DNA from: Acidimicrobiia bacterium
GTDB lineage: Bacteria > Actinomycetota > Acidimicrobiia > Acidimicrobiales > JACDCH01
NCBI GenBank assembly: GCA_013694495.1
Contig: JACDCH010000156.1
Span: 1 to 8,247 of the forward strand
Length of the DNA stretch: 8,247 nt
Reading direction: 5' to 3'
The notes below the pieces were generated by a model, which saw only the letters and a program-made list of their open reading frames with translations, was not told the DNA's origin and did no database searches. Of this stretch, positions 1 through 4,741 are shown piece by piece; the first letter of the stretch is position 1; each line of letters opens with the position of its first letter. The position numbers and the translations under genes are program-made.

Positions 1-1
1 C

Positions 2-559
2 ACCGGGGTGGTGCGGGTCGCCCGCACCGCCGGCATCGCCGCCGCGCTGCGGTCGGTGGGCGGCCTCGACCTCGAGGTCGAGGAGGTCGACGTCGCCGGC
101 CCGCCCACCTCCGGGGCGATCCGGGCGGCCGGGTGGGCCGAGGCGGCGGTGCTGCTCGCCGGGCTCCGGGGCGAGCCCGAGGTCCGTGTGGTCGACCCCA
201 GCATGGGCGGCAGGGCGACGGCCTCGGTCGCCGACGGTGCGGTGCGCGTCGTCGTCGACGCCGGTGCCGCCCTCGACGAGGTCGTGCTCCGGTCCTACGC
301 CGTGGGCGCGGCCCACCAGGCGTTGGGCTGGGTCACGAGCGAGGGCCTGGCCGTCGACGAAGACGGCACCGTCCACGACCGCACGATCCGCAGCTTCGGC
401 GTGCTGCGGGCCGTCGACACGCCGTCGATCGAGGTCGAGGTCGTCGACTCGGGCGGCCCCCCGGTCCGGGCCGGCGACGCGGTGTTCGCCGCGGTGGCGG
501 GAGCAGTGTGGGTCGCGCAAGGCTGCCCCGCTGACTGGCCGACCGGAAGGAGCCTGTGA
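2..559 (+). CDS. Molybdenum hydroxylase large subunit (xanthine dehydrogenase/aldehyde oxidase-like), C-terminal part
   Basis: The frame is open from the left edge, so the gene starts upstream and only about the last 185 residues are present. The second half reads like the C-terminal end of molybdopterin-binding subunits of the xanthine dehydrogenase/aldehyde oxidase superfamily: a SYAVGAAHQALGW stretch (a small-residue helix before the last domain), then SEGLAVDEDGTVHDRTIRSF, then a PSIEVEVV strand, and a closing AVFAAVAGAVW helix. In that family this region belongs to the Moco-binding domain that hydroxylates carbon in heterocycles or aldehydes. The strictly conserved catalytic glutamate cannot be assigned with confidence in this fragment. 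Its stop overlaps the next start codon by one base (TGATG), so the RidA protein is probably translated from the same mRNA. Family assignment is by recall of motifs; substrate is unknown. Confidence 0.55.
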   Translation, partial: TGVVRVARTAGIAAALRSVGGLDLEVEEVDVAGPPTSGAIRAAGWAEAAVLLAGLRGEPEVRVVDPSMGGRATASVADGAVRVVVDAGAALDEVVLRSYAVGAAHQALGWVTSEGLAVDEDGTVHDRTIRSFGVLRAVDTPSIEVEVVDSGGPPVRAGDAVFAAVAGAVWVAQGCPADWPTGRSL

Positions 560-912
560 TGAGCAAGCCCGTTGGGCCCTACTCCCCCGTGGTGGAGGCC
601 GGCGACTGGGTCGTGGTCAGCGGCCAGGTCGGCGCGGTCGACGGCACCCTGGTGGCCGGCGGCTTCGACGGGCAATGCGCCCAGGCCCTCGTCAACCTGC
701 GCGAGCGCCTCGAGTCCGTCAGCGCGGCCATGGGTGACGTCGTGAAGACCACGGTGTTCCTCCGCCACATGCCCGACTACGTGCGCATGAACGACATCTA
801 CGTCGAGGCGTTCGGCGACCACCGCCCGGCTCGATCGGCCGTCGCCGTGGCGGAGCTCCCGCTCGGCGCGCTGGTCGAGATCGAGGCGTGGGCCCACCGC
901 GTGCGAAGCTGA
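559..912 (+). CDS. RidA family (YjgF/YER057c/UK114) protein
   Basis: This is a 117-residue, single-domain RidA-superfamily protein. The family forms trimers whose best-known activity is hydrolysis of reactive enamine/imine intermediates from PLP enzymes, releasing ammonium. Visible family features are GPYSP (residues 6-10), SGQV (21-24), the ARS motif with the substrate-carboxylate-binding arginine at Arg92, and the closing LVEIEAWA strand (105-112) with the conserved glutamate. The arginine suggests a catalytically competent RidA rather than an Arg-less Rid4-7 type member. The ATG at 559 is preferred over the in-frame GTG at 556 because AGGAG (548-552) lies six bases before it. The start overlaps the stop of the upstream molybdenum hydroxylase gene, implying translational coupling and perhaps a role in clearing an imine or enamine by-product of that pathway (inference). 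Confidence 0.93.
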   Translation: MSKPVGPYSPVVEAGDWVVVSGQVGAVDGTLVAGGFDGQCAQALVNLRERLESVSAAMGDVVKTTVFLRHMPDYVRMNDIYVEAFGDHRPARSAVAVAELPLGALVEIEAWAHRVRS

Positions 913-916
913 CGCC

Positions 917-1075
917 GTGCTCGGGCCGATCCTCATCGTGCTGGTCGTCGTCGTGATCCTGCCGATCACGCTGCTGGTCGGCGGTGCCCTCGCGGCCGCC
1001 CTCTTCAGCTGGGCGCTCGACAAGACGTCGGCCCAGGACCACGAGGGCAACGAGCTCCTCGACCTCAACAAGTAG
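917..1075 (+). CDS. Small single-pass membrane protein, 52 residues
   Basis: A GTG start four bases after the RidA stop opens a 52-codon frame. Residues 4-32 are a long hydrophobic span (PILIVLVVVVILP, then LLVGGALAAALFSW), followed by a short charged, acidic tail ending ELLDLNK. Almost every third codon position is G or C, which matches the neighbouring real genes and supports translation. The layout predicts one transmembrane helix with a cytoplasmic or periplasmic tail of about 20 residues. I do not recognise a named family. The tight spacing puts it in the same transcription unit as the molybdenum hydroxylase and RidA genes. No clear Shine-Dalgarno sequence lies before the GTG, so re-initiation after RidA is likely. 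Confidence 0.6.
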   Translation: MLGPILIVLVVVVILPITLLVGGALAAALFSWALDKTSAQDHEGNELLDLNK

Positions 1076-1104
1076 CCGGGCGCCGCGCCGGGTTTGTCGA
1101 GGGG

Positions 1105-1329
1105 TCAGTCGTCGCAGTGCTGGGCGCAGAAGCTGTTGCGGGCGGCGCGGCGGCCGAGCAGGAAGTCGAGCGGCCCGTAGGCCGTCGCCGTCGCGATGAG
1201 CCGGCCCTCGAGGGTGGCCATCGCCTCGATGTCGGCGGCGATGAGCGCCCGGGCGGCCGGCGTCCGTGCGTTGACTCGGGGGGTTTCGCGTTGGTCAGTC
1301 CGGGTGCTCAGGTGGGTGTGCGCTGCCAC
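1105..1329 (-). CDS. Uncertain short ORF with C-terminal CxxxC motif
   Basis: A minus-strand frame ending at 1105 has strikingly coding-like codon use over 1105-1275: nearly all third positions are G or C. It ends ...RAARNSFCAQHCDD, with a Cys-x3-Cys and an adjacent His that could bind a metal or be redox active. The start is unresolved. A GTG at 1327-1329 gives 74 residues and would overlap the acetyltransferase gene by 22 bases, but its first 18 codons are A/T-ending and look non-coding. The ATG at 1219-1221 gives only 38 residues and cuts into the coding-like part. No Shine-Dalgarno site fits either. It could be a genuine small protein with an unusual start, or a gene remnant that lost its 5' end. 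It follows the acetyltransferase in the same direction. I do not recognise a family. Confidence 0.35.
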   Translation of the reverse strand: MAAHTHLSTRTDQRETPRVNARTPAARALIAADIEAMATLEGRLIATATAYGPLDFLLGRRAARNSFCAQHCDD

Positions 1330-1754
1330 CGGTAGCGGAGCCAGCCGTCGACCGGGCGGGCGCCGAGCGACTCGTAGAAGCGGATCGAGGGCTCGTTCCA
1401 GTCGAGGACCGACCACTCGACGCGGCCGGCGCCGGCCTGATCGAACAGGGCCTCGAGCAGGGCCCGCCCATGGCCGGCGCCCCGGTGCTCGGGACGCACG
1501 AAGAGGTCCTCGAGCCAGATCCCGGGCCGGCCCTCGAACGTGGAGTAGGTGCGGTACCAGATGGCCATGCCCGCGACGGCGCCGTCGTCGGCCACCGCCA
1601 GCAGCGTCGACGGCACCGCGTCGGGGCCGAACAGCGTCGCCGCCAGGTCGGCCTCGTCCCACACCACCTCGTCAGCCAGGTGCTCGTACTCCGCCAGGGA
1701 GCGGATGAGCTCGGCGACGACGCCGAGGTCGTCGCGCGTCGCGTCGCGGATCAC
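1308..1754 (-). CDS. GNAT family N-acetyltransferase, SSAT-like
   Basis: A 148-residue protein covering one complete GNAT domain. It transfers an acetyl group from acetyl-CoA to an amine. Visible features are the N-terminal beta strand IRDAT, the LAEYEHL helix (20-26), the strand WLEDLFV (80-86), the acetyl-CoA pyrophosphate loop RGAGHG (91-96, R-x-x-G-x-G), and WNEPSIRFYESLGA (119-132) with a candidate general-acid tyrosine at Tyr127. The LAEYE, LEDLFV and WNEPSI-FY blocks resemble spermidine/spermine N1-acetyltransferase (SSAT), so a polyamine or other small-amine substrate is plausible, but bacterial members of this subgroup vary. The GTG at 1752-1754 is chosen because it lies directly before the first strand and overlaps the upstream stop as GTGA, a classic coupled junction. 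It is co-transcribed with the 157-residue gene. Confidence 0.9.
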   Translation of the reverse strand: MIRDATRDDLGVVAELIRSLAEYEHLADEVVWDEADLAATLFGPDAVPSTLLAVADDGAVAGMAIWYRTYSTFEGRPGIWLEDLFVRPEHRGAGHGRALLEALFDQAGAGRVEWSVLDWNEPSIRFYESLGARPVDGWLRYRWQRTPT

Positions 1755-2224
1755 CCGTCGAGCTCGAAGGCGGCCGAGACGCAGCCGCTCACGTCGCCGG
1801 GGCCTTGGTTGCCCCGCCCGATCAGGTAGGCCGCGATGGGGATGGCGGAGACCTCGGCGCGCATCCCGACCACGTCGACGTTGTCGAGGATCTGCGAGGC
1901 CTCGCTCTCGGTGAGCTGCGAGGTGGACATCGTGGTGGCCATCTCCTCGGCGAACTGGAGCAGGGTCCACGGCTCCTCGTGGTCGGCCAGGTTCTGGGCC
2001 CGCTGCGCCACCATGTCGACGTACTGCCCGACCGATCCGGGCGACACGTCGGCCCGGCCCAGGATGTAGGCGACGAGCACCTCGGCCCGCTGGTCGTAGT
2101 TGTCGATCACCGCTTCGTGGACCGGCCGGAGGTAGCCGAGGAGCTGGTCGTACTCGCTCGTCGGGAGCCTGTCGGGGAGCCCGAGCGAACGAGCCAGCCG
2201 TTCCGCGAACTCGTAACCCGTCAT
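1751..2224 (-). CDS. Conserved-looking protein of unknown function, 157 residues
   Basis: I do not recognise this protein. It starts at the ATG 2222-2224, preceded nine bases upstream by GGGAGG (2239-2234 on the minus strand), a strong ribosome binding site. It has no signal peptide, no long hydrophobic segment, and is acidic and probably mostly helical. The first half (EFAERLARSLGL, then YDQLLGYLRPVHEAVIDNYDQRAEVLVAYILGR) and the second half (ILDNVDVVGMRAEVSAIPIAAYLIGRG) both end in a similar aliphatic -AY-LGR/IGR- turn, hinting at an internally duplicated helical fold (inference). The stop overlaps the GNAT start by four bases (GTGA), so the two products should be made in fixed proportion and may work together. 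A longer in-frame extension upstream exists but lies over the thioesterase remnant and lacks coding character. Confidence 0.82.
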   Translation of the reverse strand: MTGYEFAERLARSLGLPDRLPTSEYDQLLGYLRPVHEAVIDNYDQRAEVLVAYILGRADVSPGSVGQYVDMVAQRAQNLADHEEPWTLLQFAEEMATTMSTSQLTESEASQILDNVDVVGMRAEVSAIPIAAYLIGRGNQGPGDVSGCVSAAFELDG

Positions 2225-2264
2225 GGCCGGGATCCTCCCACGCGCCACGCTCGGCCGCGGGGGT

Positions 2265-2439
2265 TCGGTCTTCCAGGACGAGACCGCTGTCGAGCGGGTG
2301 GGGGCGCAGCGCGACGGCATCGATCTCGGTCCCGGGTGGAACCTCATGCCGCTGCCGCAGGGCGGCATCGTCACGGCCGTCGCGATGCGGGCGCTCCTAC
2401 GGCACCCAGACGATGTTCTTCACGTTCCTGGCCGACTGA
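2265..2439 (+). pseudogene. Remnant of a TesB-like (hot-dog) acyl-CoA thioesterase with internal deletion
   Basis: The frame from 2265 reads SVFQDETAVERVG then GPGWNLMPLPQGGIVTAVAMRA, which looks like the N-terminus of a TesB-type double hot-dog thioesterase: a F-D/E-x-TAVE opening and a GWN-x-P-x-GG-x-x-x-A turn leading into the hot-dog helix. Immediately after (about 2389) a different frame reads GRSYGTQTMFFTFLAD followed by TGA at 2437-2439, which looks like the final strand of the same family (a YGTQTMFF-type ending). An intact protein would be roughly 250-280 residues, so about 190 central residues are missing and the two ends are out of frame. No start codon sits directly before the SVFQ block; the nearest in-frame ATG (2223) overlaps the opposite gene's start. 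Family recognition is from recalled motifs only. Confidence 0.5.
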
Positions 2440-2441
2440 CG

Positions 2442-2466
2442 CGCTGGGGGTTCACAGCCCCCAGCG
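2442..2466. terminator. Hairpin between convergent units, overlapping the glnR-like stop
   Basis: A perfect 9-bp stem (CGCTGGGGG at 2442-2450 pairing with CCCCCAGCG at 2458-2466) encloses a 7-base loop. The stop codon of the minus-strand regulator gene (2454-2452) lies in the loop, and the thioesterase remnant ends just before the left arm. There is no T-tract on either side, as is common for hairpin terminators in high-GC actinobacteria. It could end transcription from both directions. Confidence 0.6.
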
Positions 2467-3132
2467 GGACTGGCCGAAGCGGTAGCCGACGGAGCGAACG
2501 GTCTGGATGAGGTTGGCGTGCTCCTCGCCGAGCTTGGCCCGCAGCCGCCGGATGTGGACGTCGACCGTGCGGGCACCGCCGTAGTACTCGTAGCCCCACA
2601 CCCGCGACAGCAGCGTCTCCCGCGTGAACACCTTGCCCGGGTGCGAGGCCAGGAACTTCAGGAGCTCGTACTCCATGTACGTGAGGTCGAGGGGTTTGCC
2701 CCCGATCGCGGCCTGGTACGTCTCGAGGTTCAGCAGCAGCGGCCCGTACTCGACGAGCTCCGGGCGGGTCCCCCGGCCCGTGCGCCAGAACAGGTGCTCC
2801 ACCCGGCGGCGGAGCTCGCCGGCCCGCAGCGGGAGGAGGCAGAAGTCGTCGAAGAGGTCCTCGCGCAGCTCGAGGTCGGGCAGCTGCTCGGGGCTCAGGA
2901 CCACGAGGAGCGGCTCCAGGGGCACGTCGCGCTTGCGCAGGGTCCGGCAGAGCGCAAAGGCGGTCTCCGGGTAGTCGGTGGCGATGACCACCGCGCCCGA
3001 CCACCCGTCCTCGGGCTCGCGCGCCGTCGCCGTCGCCTCGTCGGCGCAGCCGCGGTAGGCGTAGCCGGCGCCGTCGAGCACGGCGATCACGTCCTCGGGC
3101 ACGGGATCGGGGAACACGAGGAGGGGCTCCAT
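2452..3132 (-). CDS. glnR: GlnR-like OmpR-family orphan response regulator
   Basis: A 226-residue DNA-binding regulator. The C-terminal part (about 129-219) is an OmpR/PhoB winged helix: KPLDLTYMEYELLKFLASHPG, then FTRETLLSRVWGYEYYGG, then the recognition helix ARTVDVHIRRLRAKLG and the wing TVRSVGYRF. These blocks closely resemble actinobacterial GlnR, the global nitrogen regulator of glnA, glnII and amtB. The N-terminal receiver-like domain (1-115) is degenerate. The acidic pocket is replaced by FPDP, the expected phosphoacceptor position falls on Ala51 (an Asp occurs at 53), and the usual KP turn reads LPLR. It is therefore probably phosphorylation-independent, as proposed for GlnR. ATG 3130-3132 follows an in-frame stop by two codons; GGAGG (3150-3146) is 13 bases upstream, rather far. 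It lies 77 bases after the GlnA2-like gene in the same direction, so the two are probably co-transcribed. The symbol is by similarity and context. Confidence 0.85.
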   Translation of the reverse strand: MEPLLVFPDPVPEDVIAVLDGAGYAYRGCADEATATAREPEDGWSGAVVIATDYPETAFALCRTLRKRDVPLEPLLVVLSPEQLPDLELREDLFDDFCLLPLRAGELRRRVEHLFWRTGRGTRPELVEYGPLLLNLETYQAAIGGKPLDLTYMEYELLKFLASHPGKVFTRETLLSRVWGYEYYGGARTVDVHIRRLRAKLGEEHANLIQTVRSVGYRFGQSRWGL

Positions 3133-3209
3133 CCGCGCTCAGCCGCCTCCGGCCGTCGACGACGGGGCGCGGCACGACCTCCGGGTGCCTGCGAGTCGGC
3201 GCGGCATCC

Positions 3210-4544
3210 TCACAGCGTCCGGAAGTACCGGTCGAGCTCGAACTGGGTGACCTGGGTCTTGTAGTCCTGCCACTCGGCCCGCTTGTTGCGGAGGAACCAC
3301 TCGAAGACGTGCTCGCCCAGGGCGGCCGCGACCAGCTCCGATCCCTCCATCGCGGCCAGCGCGTCGGCGAGCGATGCCGGCAGCGTGCCGATGCCCTCGG
3401 CCAGCAGCTCCTCCTCGGTGAGGTCGTAGAGGTTGGCGAGCATCTCGGGCGGAAGGTCGTAGCCCTCCTCGATCCCCTTGATCCCCGCGGCCAGCACCAC
3501 GGAGAAGGCAAGGTACGGGTTGCAGGCCGGGTCGGGAGCCCGGAACTCGATGCGGGTGGACTCGCCCTTGCCCCGTTTGTGGGCCGGCACGTTGATCACG
3601 ACCGACCGGTTGTTGCGGGCCCACGACGTGTGGATCGGCGCCTCGAAGCCGACGACCAGACGCTTGTAGGAGTTCACCCACTGGTTCGTGACCGCGGTGA
3701 TCTCGGGGGCGTGGCGCAGGAGCCCGGCGATGAAGCCCCGCCCGACCTTGGACAGCCCATACTCGTTGCCCGGGTCGTGGAAGGCGTTGGTGTCGCCCTC
3801 GAACAGCGAGAAGTGGGTGTGCATCCCTGAGCCCTGCACCTCGCGGAGCGGCTTCGGCATGAACGTGGCGTGGACGCCGTTGGCCAGCGCGATCTGGCGT
3901 ACGACCAGCCGGAACGTCATCACGTTGTCGGCCATGGTGAGGGCGTCCGTGTAGCGCAGGTCGATCTCGTGCTGGCTCGGCGCGTCCTCGTGGAACGAGT
4001 ACTCGACAGGGATGCCGAGCGCCTCGAGCGTGTGGATCGTCTGCTTCCGCAGGTCGCCGGTGGCGTCGGCCGTCGTGAGGTCGAAGTAGCTGCCGTTGTC
4101 GAGCGGCTCGAGCGGCCGGCGGGGGTCGCCGTGCGAGAAGTAGAAGAACTCCATCTCGGGTGCGGCGAAGAAGCTGAACCCCTTGGCCCGCGCCACCTCG
4201 AGGTTGCGCCGCAGCACCTGGCGGGGGTCGCCGTCGAAGGGCGAGCCGTCGAGGTTCTCGATGTCGCAGAACACGCGCGCCGTCGGCGAGTCGTGGTCGG
4301 CCCACGGCAGCAGCTCGAACGTGGACGCATCCGGTCGGGCCAGGACGTCGGACTCCTGCTTGCGGCTGAACCCGTCGATCGAGCTGCCGTCGAACTGCAT
4401 GCCCTCGGCGAACGCGCCCTCGAGCTCGGCCGGGCTGATGGCGAAGCTCTTGAGCTGCCCGAGCACGTCGGTGAACCACAACCGGATCAACCGGATGCCG
4501 CGTTCCTCGACGGTACGTAGGACGTACTCCTGCTGTCGCTCCAT
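3210..4544 (-). CDS. glnA2: Class I glutamine synthetase paralogue, GlnA2 type
   Basis: A 444-residue GSI of the short (alpha-like) type, closest by eye to mycobacterial/streptomycete GlnA2; its opening MERQQEYVLRTVEERGIRL fixes the start at ATG 4542-4544. GSI ligates an amine to the gamma-carboxyl of glutamate using ATP, as a dodecamer. Most active-site residues are present: Asp52 (FDGSS), Asp66 (ESD), Glu130/Glu132 (APEMEFF), Glu186, Glu193, His242 (GSGMHTH), Arg295, Glu301 (GFEAP), Arg313, Glu333 and Arg335 (RIEFR). Three positions differ from ordinary GSI: Phe184 where HHHE has His, Ser190 where PGQ has Gly, and Asn318 where an arginine is usual (VVINVP for SIRIP). Tyr373 lies in NLYDLTEEE, like an adenylylation site. 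No good Shine-Dalgarno is visible. It is divergent from glnII and precedes glnR. Glutamine synthesis is possible; gamma-glutamylation of another amine is an alternative. Confidence 0.93.
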   Translation of the reverse strand: MERQQEYVLRTVEERGIRLIRLWFTDVLGQLKSFAISPAELEGAFAEGMQFDGSSIDGFSRKQESDVLARPDASTFELLPWADHDSPTARVFCDIENLDGSPFDGDPRQVLRRNLEVARAKGFSFFAAPEMEFFYFSHGDPRRPLEPLDNGSYFDLTTADATGDLRKQTIHTLEALGIPVEYSFHEDAPSQHEIDLRYTDALTMADNVMTFRLVVRQIALANGVHATFMPKPLREVQGSGMHTHFSLFEGDTNAFHDPGNEYGLSKVGRGFIAGLLRHAPEITAVTNQWVNSYKRLVVGFEAPIHTSWARNNRSVVINVPAHKRGKGESTRIEFRAPDPACNPYLAFSVVLAAGIKGIEEGYDLPPEMLANLYDLTEEELLAEGIGTLPASLADALAAMEGSELVAAALGEHVFEWFLRNKRAEWQDYKTQVTQFELDRYFRTL

Positions 4545-4594
4545 GGCCGGGCATGATGGCACCACCCCCTCGGTCCGCACGCTCCGGCCGCCCG

Positions 4595-4633
4595 GTTCAC
4601 AGTGCGTTCACATTCGGGAAAAGGCGACGAAAC
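4595..4633. promoter_or_regulatory. Tandem GlnR/PhoP-type operator in the glnA2-glnII divergent promoter
   Basis: Four 5-base elements recur with exactly six bases between them: TTCAC (4596-4600), TTCAC (4607-4611), GAAAA (4618-4622) and GAAAC (4629-4633). The GlnR consensus known from Streptomyces is GTnAC-n6-GAAAC in tandem. The middle pair fits it with one mismatch per half, and the last element is an exact b-site. The first pair also reads GTTCAC-n5-GTTCAC, close to the 11-base direct-repeat unit of the Streptomyces PHO box. The site is about 51 bases from the glnA2 start and 108 bases from the glnII start, so one site could govern both. No convincing -35/-10 pair was found. Confidence 0.65.
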
Positions 4634-4635
4634 TG

Positions 4636-4648
4636 GGTTGGGCCAACC
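4636..4648. repeat. 13-base palindrome beside the tandem operator
   Basis: GGTTGG (4636-4641), a central G, then CCAACC (4643-4648) form a perfect 6+1+6 inverted repeat three bases downstream of the GAAAC element in the glnA2-glnII intergenic region. It could be a binding site for a second dimeric regulator or part of the promoter architecture. No regulator is assigned; this may be chance. Confidence 0.4.
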
Positions 4649-4741
4649 TGGCCCCGCGTCGACGAGACTGACCTCGACCGGACGAATTCCCACCCAGCCG
4701 ACTCCCAGCGAGACGACTCCACCAGCGAAGGGCGCGAGCGA

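Noticed and set aside
295..1071. 258-codon minus-strand frame over the molybdenum hydroxylase fragment and RidA
   Set aside because: It is antisense to RidA, which is unambiguous on the plus strand; the product has no recognisable motif.
1076..1092. CCGG...CCGG symmetry followed by TTT after the 52-residue ORF, considered as a terminator
   Set aside because: Only four pairs form before a mismatch, and CCGG is self-complementary, so the symmetry is easily explained by GC-rich composition.
3153..3165. CCGTC-GAC-GACGG hairpin between glnA2 and the regulator
   Set aside because: A five-pair stem with a three-base loop is common by chance in DNA of this composition and is not followed by any other signal.
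3139..4554. 471-codon minus-strand frame over glnA2
   Set aside because: It is a shifted reading of the GlnA2-type gene, which has clear family motifs in its own frame.
4545..4741. Classical -35/-10 promoter boxes for glnA2 and glnII
   Set aside because: No hexamer pair with acceptable spacing was found on either strand; weak TTGGGC and GAGACT matches were not convincing.
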